This document shows, piece after piece, positions 1 to 8,116 of a DNA stretch of 64,000 nucleotides (within the stretch, counting starts at the first letter, position 1; each line of letters starts with the position of its first letter). Origin of the DNA: Aminobacter sp039907765. Its GTDB lineage: Bacteria > Pseudomonadota > Alphaproteobacteria > Rhizobiales > Rhizobiaceae. The notes under the pieces are model-generated. The model was given only the letters and a program-made list of their open reading frames with translations, made no database searches and was not told the DNA's origin. The position numbers and the translations under genes are program-made. Location of the stretch: positions 128,339 through 192,338 of the forward strand of contig NZ_JARDJI010000008.1 in assembly GCF_039907765.1 (NCBI RefSeq), given 5' to 3'.

Positions 1-1028
1 TCTTCGAGGCGATCGAGCCGATGCTGGCCCTGGGCATCAGGCGGACACCCATGCAGCGCCATATCGGCCCAGGTGACATCGCCGCGGGCTGGCGCAGCTA
101 CAGGATCATCAAGGAATTGCAGCCGGACGTTCTGCACGGGCACGGGGCCAAGGGTGGCACCTATGCTCGAGCCTTCGGCTCACTGTTGCGGGTTTCAAGG
201 TCTCGCGTGGCCCGCCTCTATTCGCCGCATGGCGGCAGCCTGCACTACGACGAACGGACGACGACGGGGAAGCTGTTCTTCGGGCTGGAACGCCTCATGG
301 AGCGCTTCACCGACCACCTCCTGTTCGTGTCCGACTACGAGCGCCGCACATTCCACCGCAAGGTCGGCCATCCGCGCATAGCCAACAGCCTCGTCTACAA
401 CGGCCTCGGCGAAGCGGAGTTCGAGCCGGTGGCGGCCCAACACGACGCGGCGGACTTCCTCTATATCGGCATGATGCGCGACCTGAAGGGGCCGGACCTC
501 TTCATCGACGGGCTCGCCCGCACGGGCCAGCACCTGGGCAGGCCGGTAAGTGCCGTCATGGTGGGCGACGGCGAGCACCTGCCCCGCTACAAAGCCCAGG
601 TGGAAAGGCTCGGCCTCACCGGCGAAGTGCGCTTCATGGACCCGATGCCGGCGCGCCAGGCCTTCGCACTCGCGCGCTGCGTCGTCGTCCCTTCACGCGC
701 CGAAGCGATGCCCTACGTGGTCCTGGAGACGCTTGCCGCGGGAAAACCGATCATCGCCACCTCGGTCGGCGGCATCCCGGAGATATTGGGCAAGGCGTCC
801 CCTGCCCTGACCTATCCCGACGCCGGCGACATATCAGAAAAGATGATGGCAGCGCTAGAATCGCCGTCCGGCTACGCGGCACTCATGCCCGGCATCGCCG
901 AACTCAGAGGCCGTTTCAGCGTGACGGTCATGGCCTCGCAAGTAGAAGAGGCCTATCTTTCCGCCCTCGATCGCCGTCCCTGCCGAAACACTTTTGCCGG
1001 GCAGGTCGGTTGTTCAAGGGTTTCTTAG
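1..1028 (+). CDS. Glycosyltransferase family 4/GT1-like protein, 5'-truncated by window edge
   Basis: The reading frame is open to the left edge (first full codon at base 3), so the N-terminal Rossmann half of this GT-B enzyme is partly missing and the methionine at 21 need not be the start. The visible part has the donor-binding half: a MVGDGEHLP stretch around residue 180 and the EAMPYVVLE segment, an E-x7-E type motif of retaining GT4 enzymes, followed by a glycine-rich VGGIPEI turn. Such enzymes move a sugar from a nucleotide donor to a lipid-linked or oligosaccharide acceptor at the cytoplasmic membrane. Two polysaccharide genes follow on the same strand, so a role in exopolysaccharide repeat-unit assembly is inferred. 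Donor and acceptor cannot be told from sequence. Confidence 0.85.
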   Translation, partial: FEAIEPMLALGIRRTPMQRHIGPGDIAAGWRSYRIIKELQPDVLHGHGAKGGTYARAFGSLLRVSRSRVARLYSPHGGSLHYDERTTTGKLFFGLERLMERFTDHLLFVSDYERRTFHRKVGHPRIANSLVYNGLGEAEFEPVAAQHDAADFLYIGMMRDLKGPDLFIDGLARTGQHLGRPVSAVMVGDGEHLPRYKAQVERLGLTGEVRFMDPMPARQAFALARCVVVPSRAEAMPYVVLETLAAGKPIIATSVGGIPEILGKASPALTYPDAGDISEKMMAALESPSGYAALMPGIAELRGRFSVTVMASQVEEAYLSALDRRPCRNTFAGQVGCSRVS

Positions 1029-1081
1029 CCGATCTTTGCTAGGTCAACCGGGTTATCCGATGGCTGACCTGCAGATCGACC

Positions 1082-2617
1082 ATGAACAACCTCGACCCGA
1101 GCAAGCGCTTCACCCCGGATGCCGTCAAGGCGGCAACCACTGACGGCAAGGCCGACCGTTCGACGCGCCTGAACAGCATTGCCCAGGAAGTGGCCACCCA
1201 GTACCGACGGGACACGATGTCCCCGGTCATGGTGAGCGGCGTCCTGCGCATCGTCGAATTCTCGCTGCTGCTCGGCTCGGGCATGCTCTTCTATCTCTAC
1301 AATGTCGGCTTCCTGGCCCATCTCGGCTGGCAGTACCCGCTGATCATCCTCTTGGCCTCCATCTCGGCGGTGCTGATCTTCGAGATCATGGACGGCTACC
1401 AGCTTCAGTCGCTGCTGCGGCCCGGCGCGACCATCGCCCGGATCGTGGTGTCCTGGTTCGCGACCTTCGCGCTGATGGCGGTCGTCGCCTTCTTCATGAA
1501 GGTGTCAGCGGATTTCTCCCGCCTGCTCTTTGCCGAATGGTTCGCGGTCGGCCTCGTGCTGGTCGTAACCTTGCGCCTCGTCATGGCCCGCTTCATCCGA
1601 CGCTGGGCGCGCAACGGCAGGATGGAGCGGCGGGCAGTCATCGTCGGCGGCGGCAAGGCGGCCGAGACCCTCATCCGCTCCATCGAGCAGCAGCCGTTCA
1701 ACGACATCCGCATCTGCGGCATCTTCGACGACCGCGACGACCGGCGCTCGCCTCCGATCGTCGCGGGCTATCCGAAGCTCGGCACGGTGTCCGAACTGCT
1801 CGAGTTCGCCCGCATCGCGCGCATCGACATGCTGATCGTGTCGTTGCCGCTGACGGCGGAGACGCGCGTGCTGCAACTGCTGAAAAAACTCTGGGTGCTG
1901 CCGGTCGACATCCGGCTTTCGGCCCATTCCAACCAGCTGCAGTTCCGGCCGCGCTCCTACTCCTACATCGGCTCGGTGCCGATGCTGGACATCTTCGACA
2001 AGCCGATCAACGACTGGGATTCTGTCGCCAAGCGGACCTTCGACATCGTCTTCAGCCTGATCGGCATCGTCGTATTCTCGCCGGTGATGATCGCCACGGC
2101 GATCGCCATCAAGCTCGACAGCAAGGGTCCGGTGCTGTTCAAGCAGAAGCGCCACGGCTTCAACAACGAGGTGATCGAGGTCTACAAGTTCCGCTCGATG
2201 TATGCCGAGCAGGCCGATCCGACCGCGCGCAAGGCCGTGACCAAGAACGACCCGCGCGTCACCCGCGTCGGCCGCTTCATCCGCAAGACCTCGATCGACG
2301 AGCTGCCGCAGTTCTTCAATGCGCTGTTCGGCAGCCTGTCGCTGGTCGGCCCGCGGCCGCATGCGGTCGCCGCGCAGTCGCACAACCTGCTCTATAACGA
2401 AGTGGTGGACGGCTATTTCGCCCGCCACAAGGTCAAGCCCGGCGTCACCGGCTGGGCCCAGATCAACGGCTGGCGCGGCGAGATGGACACGGACGAGAAG
2501 ATCCGCAAGCGCACCGAATTCGATCTCTACTACATCGAGAACTGGTCGCTCTGGATCGACGTCAAGATCCTGTTCCTGACGCCGATCCGGCTGCTCGACA
2601 CGGAAAACGCCTATTGA
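1082..2617 (+). CDS. Undecaprenyl-phosphate glucose/galactose phosphotransferase (polyprenyl glycosylphosphotransferase)
   Basis: 511 aa, the usual length of WcaJ/GumD-type initiating transferases. The N-terminal half has about four to five hydrophobic segments (residues ~55-165), then a CoA-binding-like Rossmann domain (RRAVIVGGGKAAETLI, ~180), then the catalytic bacterial sugar transferase domain starting at KRTFDIVFSLIG. The catalytic part carries KFRSMY, KTSIDELPQ and the SLVGPRPHA motif near 425. Family enzymes transfer a sugar-1-phosphate from UDP-sugar to undecaprenyl phosphate on the inner membrane face, the first step of exopolysaccharide repeat synthesis. The next gene starts inside its stop codon region, so the two are translationally coupled. 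The exact sugar is not known. Confidence 0.93.
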   Translation: MNNLDPSKRFTPDAVKAATTDGKADRSTRLNSIAQEVATQYRRDTMSPVMVSGVLRIVEFSLLLGSGMLFYLYNVGFLAHLGWQYPLIILLASISAVLIFEIMDGYQLQSLLRPGATIARIVVSWFATFALMAVVAFFMKVSADFSRLLFAEWFAVGLVLVVTLRLVMARFIRRWARNGRMERRAVIVGGGKAAETLIRSIEQQPFNDIRICGIFDDRDDRRSPPIVAGYPKLGTVSELLEFARIARIDMLIVSLPLTAETRVLQLLKKLWVLPVDIRLSAHSNQLQFRPRSYSYIGSVPMLDIFDKPINDWDSVAKRTFDIVFSLIGIVVFSPVMIATAIAIKLDSKGPVLFKQKRHGFNNEVIEVYKFRSMYAEQADPTARKAVTKNDPRVTRVGRFIRKTSIDELPQFFNALFGSLSLVGPRPHAVAAQSHNLLYNEVVDGYFARHKVKPGVTGWAQINGWRGEMDTDEKIRKRTEFDLYYIENWSLWIDVKILFLTPIRLLDTENAY

Positions 2618-3852
2618 GCGCGATCACCCATGACCTGCCGCGCGCGGCCGTCAACGCCAAGCTGATCGGCCTGGTTTCGACCGGCGCGGTCGCATTCGGG
2701 GTGCTGCTGTCCGGGTTCGTCATCCGCGAGCCCGCGCCATATGAAATCTACATGGCCGGGCTGATCGCCGTCTGGTCGGTGTTCGGGCTGACGCTGTCGC
2801 GCGCCATCGCGCCGCTGGCGGTGCTGCTGATCATCTTCAACATCGGCGGACTGATCTCGATGACGCAGATGGCGGACATCGGCAGCACCCCGCTCTATCT
2901 TGCCGTCTCCCTGTTCCTTGCGTTCACGGCCATCTTCTTCGCCGCCGTTACAGAATCCGACCTCAAGCTCTACCGGGTCATCTATTTGTCCTGGATCGTT
3001 TCGGCCGTCGTGACCTCGCTGCTCGGAATCGTCGGGTATTTCGGCATCCTGCCCGGAACCGAGATGTTCACCAAGTTCGACCGCGCGGCGGGTGCCTTCC
3101 AGGATCCCAACGTGTTCGGACCGTATCTCGCCCTTCCCGGCATCTACCTGCTGCAGCGCATCCTCACCGGGAGCCCCGCCCGGATGGCGCTCTACACCGT
3201 GCCGCTGCTGATCATAACGGGAGGCATCTTCCTGTCCTTCTCGCGCGGCGCCTGGGGCCTGTTCGCGGTTTCGGCTGTCCTGCTCACGGGCCTGCTCTTC
3301 CTCAAGAGCAGCAGCGGCAAATTTCGACTCAGGATCGTCGTCATGAGCATCGCCGCACTGGCATTGCTCGCAGCGGGCCTGATCATCGCCCTGCAGATCC
3401 CCAGCGTCGCCGAACTGTTCACCACGCGCGCCCAGCTGGTGCAGGAGTACGACGGCGCGCGCGTGGGCCGGTTCGCCCGCTATGGCATCGGCTTCCTGAT
3501 GGCGCTCGAGAAGCCGTTCGGCATCGGCCCGCTCGTCTTCGGCCAGATCTATGGCGAGGACACGCACGACATCTGGCTCAAAGCCCTGATGGACTACGGC
3601 TGGCTGGGCTTCGCCAGCTACCTCATGTTGATCGTCTGGACGCTCGCCGCCGGTTTCCGCATCCTGCTTCGCGACCGGCCGTGGCAACCCTATCTGCTCC
3701 CGGCCTATGTCGTCTTCATCGGCCACGTCGCCCTCGGAACGGTGATCGATACCGATCACTGGCGGCACTTCTACTTGCTGCTCGGCCTGATCTGGGGCGC
3801 GATCGCGCTCGAGGCGCGCCACCAGCGCGCCGTCATATCCGTGGCCGGCTGA
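2614..3852 (+). CDS. O-antigen ligase/polymerase-like integral membrane protein
   Basis: 412 aa with about ten to twelve hydrophobic helices. The layout matches the O-antigen ligase/Wzy superfamily: a larger loop in the C-terminal half (around RAQLVQEYDGARVGRFARY) and a HDIWLKALMDYGWLG segment resembling the conserved histidine region of Wzy_C proteins. It starts at a TTG that overlaps the stop of the preceding sugar transferase gene by 4 bases, which argues for one operon. Likely job: polymerising or ligating exopolysaccharide repeats on the periplasmic side of the inner membrane. Family members are too divergent to choose between polymerase and ligase. Confidence 0.8.
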   Translation: MSAITHDLPRAAVNAKLIGLVSTGAVAFGVLLSGFVIREPAPYEIYMAGLIAVWSVFGLTLSRAIAPLAVLLIIFNIGGLISMTQMADIGSTPLYLAVSLFLAFTAIFFAAVTESDLKLYRVIYLSWIVSAVVTSLLGIVGYFGILPGTEMFTKFDRAAGAFQDPNVFGPYLALPGIYLLQRILTGSPARMALYTVPLLIITGGIFLSFSRGAWGLFAVSAVLLTGLLFLKSSSGKFRLRIVVMSIAALALLAAGLIIALQIPSVAELFTTRAQLVQEYDGARVGRFARYGIGFLMALEKPFGIGPLVFGQIYGEDTHDIWLKALMDYGWLGFASYLMLIVWTLAAGFRILLRDRPWQPYLLPAYVVFIGHVALGTVIDTDHWRHFYLLLGLIWGAIALEARHQRAVISVAG

Positions 3853-3931
3853 TCCGAAGCGACACGGCCAACCTCACGCATCACCCTCGATATTGTGAAC
3901 AGTCCGGCACCAAAAGCCGGCTCACTTCCGT

Positions 3932-3961
3932 GTGACCGTTTTGTGAATCAGAGTGACCGTT
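3932..3961. promoter_or_regulatory. Two direct repeats GTGACCGTT upstream of the DUF1344 array
   Basis: The 9-mer GTGACCGTT occurs at 3932-3940 and again at 3953-3961, 21 bases apart (two helical turns), about 106 bases before the first small secreted-protein gene. Spacing by two turns is typical of operator half-sites for a dimeric regulator. This is a pattern seen in the sequence only; no regulator is assigned. Confidence 0.35.
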
Positions 3962-4066
3962 CCAGCTATGGTAATCTGAAAAGAAGCCGCCTATTTGAGC
4001 ATGGTAAGCGAAACGACCAAAACAAAACGATCGGTTCCGCTAATAAAGCTGAAAGGAACTTTCGAA

Positions 4067-4309
4067 ATGAAAAAGATCATCCTCGCTGCCTCGGCAGTCG
4101 CCCTCATGTCCGGCGCCGCATTTGCTTCGTCCGCCGATGGCGTTGTTGGTAGCTACAACGCAGACGTCCGTGTCATTACCCTCGAAAGCGGCAAAAGCTT
4201 CACCGTTCCGCGTCACGTTGCCGTGCCGTCGATCCAGGCCGGCGAGAAGGTCTCGATCCAGCTGAACGATGAAGGCGACCGTGTCACCGGCGTGCTGAAG
4301 TCGCTCTAA
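4067..4309 (+). CDS. DUF1344-type small secreted protein, copy 1
   Basis: 80 aa. An upstream in-frame ATG exists at 3995, but the ATG at 4067 has a GAAAGGA ribosome site 9 to 10 bases ahead and opens directly into a signal peptide (MKKIILAASAVALMSGAAFA, cleavage after AFA), so it is preferred. The mature part of about 60 residues is a compact beta-rich domain with pattern DGVVGSYN-VRVITLESGKSF-VPSIQAGEKVSI-NDEGDRVTGVL, matching my memory of the DUF1344 family found in Rhizobiales. Its function is unknown; the periplasm is the likely location. It is the first of four tandem paralogues and about 90 percent identical to copy 2 by manual comparison (8 differences in 80). Confidence 0.85.
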   Translation: MKKIILAASAVALMSGAAFASSADGVVGSYNADVRVITLESGKSFTVPRHVAVPSIQAGEKVSIQLNDEGDRVTGVLKSL

Positions 4310-4372
4310 GGACTGCGGACTACCCTCCAAGGACTTCCTGAAAGACAGCCTCCCAAGCTGAAGATCGAAAGG

Positions 4373-4403
4373 GCCACGGGCTCTCCCAACCGTGGCTTCT
4401 TTC
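4373..4403 (+). terminator. Hairpin after DUF1344 copy 1
   Basis: GCCACGG at 4373-4379 pairs with CCGTGGC at 4390-4396, followed by TTCTTT. It is a weak Rho-independent terminator or attenuator and recurs in degenerate form after copy 2 and as a strong terminator after copy 3. Confidence 0.55.
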
Positions 4404-4501
4404 CCGCCGCGAGGCCGCCTCGACAGGCGGCCCGGCGCAAACACAAAGCGGAACGGCCGGATCAGAAGATCCGCTTCCGCCGACATGAAAGGAATACGAC
4501 A

Positions 4502-4744
4502 ATGAAGAAGATCATCCTCGCTGCCTCCGCCCTCGCCCTGATGTCCGGCGCTGCCTTGGCATCGTCCGCTGACGGTGTCGTCGGCAAGTACAACGCCGAC
4601 GTCCGCGTCATCACGCTCGAAGGCGGCAAGAGCTTCACCATCCCGCGCGATGTCGCCGTGCCGTCGATCCAGGCCGGCGAGAAGGTCTCGATCGACCTTA
4701 ACGACGAAGGCGACCGCGTCACCGCTGTGCTGAAGTCGCTCTAA
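4502..4744 (+). CDS. DUF1344-type small secreted protein, copy 2
   Basis: 80 aa, start ATG at 4502 with GAAAGGA about 10 bases upstream. The signal peptide has the same architecture as copy 1 (MKKIILAASALALMSG, AxA-like cleavage site), and the mature domain differs at only a handful of positions, notably IPRDVAVPS for VPRHVAVPS. The gene sits 192 bases after copy 1 and 202 before copy 3, inside duplicated spacers. A secreted or periplasmic role is inferred from the signal peptide; no function is known for the family. Confidence 0.88.
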   Translation: MKKIILAASALALMSGAALASSADGVVGKYNADVRVITLEGGKSFTIPRDVAVPSIQAGEKVSIDLNDEGDRVTAVLKSL

Positions 4745-4804
4745 GGACCTCGGACTACCCTCCAGGGACCACCCGAAAGACAGCCTCCCAAGCTGAAAAT
4801 CGAA

Positions 4805-4838
4805 AGAGCCACGGCCCCTCCCAACAGTGGCCTCTTTC
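4805..4838 (+). terminator. Imperfect hairpin after DUF1344 copy 2
   Basis: AGAGCCAC and GTGGCCTCT form a stem with one bulge, followed by TTTCC. It is the degenerate counterpart of the hairpin after copy 1, so read-through between copies 2 and 3 is plausible. Confidence 0.4.
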
Positions 4839-4946
4839 CAGCCGCCAAGCCGCCAGCAAGTTGACAGGCAGCCCGGCTCAAACAGCAAGCGGAACGACCG
4901 GATCAGAAAGATCCGCATCCGCCGACACGTTGAAAGAAACACGACA

Positions 4947-5183
4947 ATGAAGAAGATCATCCTCACCGCTTCCGCCTTCGCCCTGATGTCCGGCGCTGCT
5001 TTCGCGTCCTCCGCTGTCGGCGTCGTCAGCAGCTACAACCCCGACGTCCGCGTCATCACGCTCGAAGGCGGCAAGAGCTTCACCATCCCGCGCGACGTCG
5101 CCGTGCCGTCGATCCAGGCCGGCGAGCGGGTGTCGATCGACCTGAACGACGAAGGCGACCGCGTCACCGCCGTACTGAGGTAA
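4947..5183 (+). CDS. DUF1344-type small secreted protein, copy 3
   Basis: 78 aa from the ATG at 4947 (the in-frame ATG at 4827 lies in the duplicated spacer and is not preferred). Signal peptide MKKIILTASAFALMSGAAFA, then a mature domain with SSYNPDVRVITLEGGKSF. It ends in AVLR, two residues shorter than copies 1 and 2, which end in VLKSL. It is followed by a strong terminator, so it is probably the last cistron of the duplicated trio. Function unknown. Confidence 0.88.
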   Translation: MKKIILTASAFALMSGAAFASSAVGVVSSYNPDVRVITLEGGKSFTIPRDVAVPSIQAGERVSIDLNDEGDRVTAVLR

Positions 5184-5226
5184 GGCGACGGACTCCCCCC
5201 CTTGGCAGCCTGCCAGGCTGCCAAGC

Positions 5227-5260
5227 GAAAAGCCACGGGCCCGCGCCCGTGGCTTTTTTG
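5227..5260 (+). terminator. Strong Rho-independent terminator after DUF1344 copy 3
   Basis: AGCCACGGGC (5231-5240) pairs perfectly with GCCCGTGGCT (5245-5254) around a 4-base loop. An A tract precedes the stem and six T follow it. It may work in both directions. Confidence 0.9.
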
Positions 5261-5453
5261 TTGCCGGCCGTGGCCGACGGGCGCGCAACGAGCGACGAGC
5301 GGCCAAGTTTCGCGCCGGACGGAACAATCATCCGTGAGCGCATTGTGTTTCGAGTTTACCGGAATGAGCGCAACCCCGGCCGACGGCGGCCGTAGCTTCG
5401 GGCATCCAGGCATCGACCCCGATGCCCCAAACGATCACCGAAGGAGAAATGCC

Positions 5454-5705
5454 ATGCACAAGCTCGTTCTTGCGACCACCTCGCTCGTCCTGATCTCGGG
5501 CGCCGCCTTTGCATCTGAAGTCAACGGCGTGATCGCCAAGTTCAATCCCGCGGCTCGCGTCGTCACGCTCGAAGGCGGCAAGAGCTTCACCATCCCGCGC
5601 GACGTCGCCCTGCCCTTGCTCCAGCGCGGCGGGCACATCTCGATCCAGCTGGACGACGAGGGGGACAAGGTCGACAGCGTTTTGATCCCGCCCTCGATGA
5701 TGTGA
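5454..5705 (+). CDS. DUF1344-type small secreted protein, copy 4 (divergent)
   Basis: 83 aa. The start at 5454 is chosen because AAGGAG lies 7 bases upstream and the protein then begins with a signal peptide (MHKLVLATTSLVLISGAAFA). The mature part keeps the family core (VTLEGGKSFTIPRDVA) but diverges elsewhere and has a longer tail (IPPSMM). It has its own spacer, unrelated to the duplicated ones, and lies beyond a strong terminator, so it probably has its own promoter. It likely represents an older duplication than copies 1-3. Confidence 0.85.
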   Translation: MHKLVLATTSLVLISGAAFASEVNGVIAKFNPAARVVTLEGGKSFTIPRDVALPLLQRGGHISIQLDDEGDKVDSVLIPPSMM

Positions 5706-5717
5706 CGGAACAAGGCC

Positions 5718-5750
5718 GGCGCCACGAGAGGCCAACGTATCCGTGGCGCC
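5718..5750. terminator. Hairpin after DUF1344 copy 4
   Basis: GGCGCCACG (5718-5726) and CGTGGCGCC (5742-5750) form a perfect 9-bp stem 13 bases after the stop. No T tract follows, so termination is possible but not certain. Confidence 0.45.
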
Positions 5751-5831
5751 GTACGCCCCTGAATTCGATGGAATCACAATGCGCCTGTGCGAGGCGCTTG
5801 CCTAAGCAAAGCATTGCAGGGGAAGGGAAAA

Positions 5832-5908
<77 letters not shown>

Positions 5909-5990
5909 GACCGGTCGCGATGTATCTTGATAATACCGTCCCGGTCAACCCAAATCGGCGGCTTTTCCGTCAATCTTGTTCATAGTTTCG

Positions 5991-6024
5991 ATCGGCGGGG
6001 CGGATGCAGCCATCGCCCGCCGAT
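5991..6024 (-). terminator. Hairpin between the MerR-like gene and tRNA-Pro
   Basis: ATCGGCGGG (5991-5999) and CCCGCCGAT (6016-6024) are perfectly complementary, and the loop can add an inner ATG/CAT stem. It sits 8 bases past the stop of the MerR-like gene. No T tract follows on the minus strand. Confidence 0.45.
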
Positions 6025-6031
6025 GCGGTCC

Positions 6032-6568
6032 TCAACGAACCTGATCGAGCAACCTCTTGCACTCCAGGAGGTCGAACAGCGCCTCCTGCAGGAGTGCGCG
6101 GTTGTCACGCGTCAGCTTGCCGCCGTCGGCGGCGACGGGCCCTTCGTCATCGGCCTTGCCCAGGCCGAAGAAGCGCCGGCTGAGCTTGGCCCTGGCTTCG
6201 CCGACGAGCATCTCGTCGTCGACGCGCGGCTGGGCTGCCGGGGTCATCGGGGCCTCGGCCTGCTTGCGCTGGGCGATGGCCTCTACGGCCGCCACATCGC
6301 CGCTGCCAACCGCGACCAGGAACTGGTTGCCGTTGTCGCGCAGGAGTTTCTGCACGCCCTTGATGGTATAGCCCTGCTCATAGAGCATGTGGCGGATACC
6401 CTTGATGAGTTCCACATCCTGCGGCCGGTAGTATCGGCGGCCGCCGCCGCGCTTCATCGGCTTGATCTGGGTGAAACGCGTCTCCCAGAAACGCAGCACG
6501 TGCTGCGGCAGGTCCAGATCTTCGGCAACTTCGCTGATGGTGCGGAAGGCGTCGGGGCTCTTGTCCAT
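6032..6568 (-). CDS. MerR family transcriptional regulator
   Basis: 178 aa from the ATG at 6568; the frame extends upstream to an ATG at 6628. The later start is chosen because the recognisable family sequence begins there (MDKSPDAFRTISEVAEDLDL). The N-terminal winged helix-turn-helix has the MerR hallmark VLRFWETRF and the wing GGGRRYYRPQDVE, followed by a helix LIKGIRHMLYEQGYTIKGVQ. No cysteine-rich metal site is visible in the C-terminal half. In Rhizobiales a regulator of this type commonly follows ihfA, as here (gap about 110 bases). Its targets are unknown. Confidence 0.88.
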   Translation of the reverse strand: MDKSPDAFRTISEVAEDLDLPQHVLRFWETRFTQIKPMKRGGGRRYYRPQDVELIKGIRHMLYEQGYTIKGVQKLLRDNGNQFLVAVGSGDVAAVEAIAQRKQAEAPMTPAAQPRVDDEMLVGEARAKLSRRFFGLGKADDEGPVAADGGKLTRDNRALLQEALFDLLECKRLLDQVR

Positions 6569-6679
6569 GGTCGCCACTTTCGCAAACGATTCGCGATTCA
6601 TTTCAGCGGTTTGTGTGACGACATTCAAGCCCCGTACGAATCACGAACGGGCAATCAACCGATAAAAGCCGCGATTGCG

Positions 6680-7003
6680 CTACTTGGCGGCCTTCGACTT
6701 GCCGTTCTGGTGCGCGCGCAGGATGCGGCTCTTGAGCACGTTGGATGCCTTGAAGGTCATCACCCGGCGCGGCAGGATCGGAACCTCCTCGCCGGTCTTC
6801 GGATTGCGCCCGACACGCTCGTTCTTGTCGCGCACGTGAAAGGTTGCGAAGGACGAGAGCTTGACCGTCTCCCCGCGGACGATCGCCTCGCAGATTTCGT
6901 CGATTACCGTCTCGACCAGTTGTGCCGATTCGGTGCGCGAGAGGCCGACCTTACGGTAGACGGCTTCGGCGAGGTCGGCACGCGTCAGTGTCTTTCCCCC
7001 CAT
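6680..7003 (-). CDS. ihfA: Integration host factor subunit alpha
   Basis: 107 aa from the ATG at 7003 (MGGKTLTRADLAEAVYRKVG), the canonical alphaproteobacterial IhfA start; a TTG four codons upstream is less likely. The HU/IHF fold is complete, with the DNA-wrapping arm signature GRNPKTGEEVPILPRR and the tail MTFKASNVLKSRI. IhfA pairs with IhfB to bend DNA at promoters, origins and recombination sites in the nucleoid. It lies downstream of plsX-fabH on the same strand, the standard rhizobial order. Confidence 0.97.
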   Translation of the reverse strand: MGGKTLTRADLAEAVYRKVGLSRTESAQLVETVIDEICEAIVRGETVKLSSFATFHVRDKNERVGRNPKTGEEVPILPRRVMTFKASNVLKSRILRAHQNGKSKAAK

Positions 7004-7133
7004 GCGGCGGTCCAATCCTCAAAACTACAATTTCGCAAACGCGCCGGAGGTTAAGTAATTGATCCGTCAAGGTCAAGAACCGAACCGCAGCCGGCGCACG
7101 CGAGCTGCGGGATGGCGCTTGCGCCATCGGGAA

Positions 7134-8105
7134 TCACCAGCGCAGCAGAACCGCGCCCCAGGTGAAGCCCCCGCCCATGGCCTCGAGCATCACGAGGTCG
7201 CCCTTCTTGATGCGGCCGTCCGCGACGGCCGCCGAAAGCGCCAGCGGAACCGAGGCGGCGGAGGTGTTGCCGTGCAGATGGACGGTGACGACCGCCTTCT
7301 CCTCGGCGATGCCGAGCTTCTTGGCGGAAGCGTCGATGATTCGCTTGTTGGCCTGATGCGGCACGAACCAGTCGAGGTCGTCGGCAGAGATGCTGGCCTG
7401 GGCGAAGACATCCTCGATCACGTCCGTGATCATGCCCACGGCGTGCTTGAAGACCTCGCGGCCCTCCATCTTGAGATGGCCGACGGTGCCGGTTGTCGAA
7501 GGGCCGCCGTCGACGAACAGCTTGTCCTTATGGGTGCCGTCCGAACGCAGGCTGGCGGCAAGCACGCCGCGATCGGCAATCGTCCCCTCGCCATGCTGGG
7601 CTTCGAGCACGAGCGCGCCGGCGCCGTCGCCGAAAAGGACGCAGGTCGAGCGGTCGTTCCAGTCGAGGATGCGCGAGAAGGTCTCCGACCCGATCACCAG
7701 CACGCGCTTGGCCAGGCCGCCCTTGATGTAGAGATCGGCGGTCGTGACCGCATAGACGAAGCCGCTGCAGACGGCCTGCATGTCAAAGGCGAATCCGTGC
7801 CGCATGCCGAGCCGGTTCTGGATCTCGACGGCGGTCGCCGGGAACGTGTTGTTCGGCGTGGATGTCGCCAGCACGATCAGGTCGATGTCATCGGGCGTCA
7901 GCCCGGCATTGGCGAGCGCGGCGCGCGCGGCGGCTTCGCCCAGCGACGCCGTCGTCTCGTCGTCGGCGGCGATATGACGCTGGCGAATGCCGGTGCGCTG
8001 GACGATCCACTCGTCCGAGGTTTCGACCACGCCTTCGAAATCGGTGTTCTTCATGATGCGGCGGGGCAACGCCGAGCCGATGCCGCGCACAACTGATCTG
8101 ATCAC
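7134..8105 (-). CDS. fabH: 3-oxoacyl-[ACP] synthase III (FabH)
   Basis: 323 aa, full length. It begins with GTG at 8105, 9 bases after an AGGA. The thiolase-fold active site is complete: Cys in DMQAVCSGFVYAV (~115), His in WFVPHQANKRI (~250) and Asn in LHGNTSAASVPLAL (~280). It condenses acetyl-CoA with malonyl-ACP to start fatty acid synthesis in the cytoplasm. It follows plsX with an 11-base gap, so the two phospholipid/fatty-acid enzymes are almost surely co-transcribed. Confidence 0.97.
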   Translation of the reverse strand: MIRSVVRGIGSALPRRIMKNTDFEGVVETSDEWIVQRTGIRQRHIAADDETTASLGEAAARAALANAGLTPDDIDLIVLATSTPNNTFPATAVEIQNRLGMRHGFAFDMQAVCSGFVYAVTTADLYIKGGLAKRVLVIGSETFSRILDWNDRSTCVLFGDGAGALVLEAQHGEGTIADRGVLAASLRSDGTHKDKLFVDGGPSTTGTVGHLKMEGREVFKHAVGMITDVIEDVFAQASISADDLDWFVPHQANKRIIDASAKKLGIAEEKAVVTVHLHGNTSAASVPLALSAAVADGRIKKGDLVMLEAMGGGFTWGAVLLRW

Positions 8106-8116
8106 TTCGACAAGTC

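Larger units (their letters stand above)
4310..4946 (+). repeat. Duplicated spacers of the DUF1344 tandem array
   Basis: The spacer after copy 1 (4310-4501) and the spacer after copy 2 (4745-4946) align almost end to end: both hold a ggactaccctcca block, a GACAGCCTCCCAAGCTGAA block, the GCCACGG hairpin, a GATCAGAA block and the region just before each ATG. Gene plus spacer therefore form a tandem repeat unit of about 435-445 bases, showing that copies 1-3 arose by recent local duplication. Confidence 0.8.
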
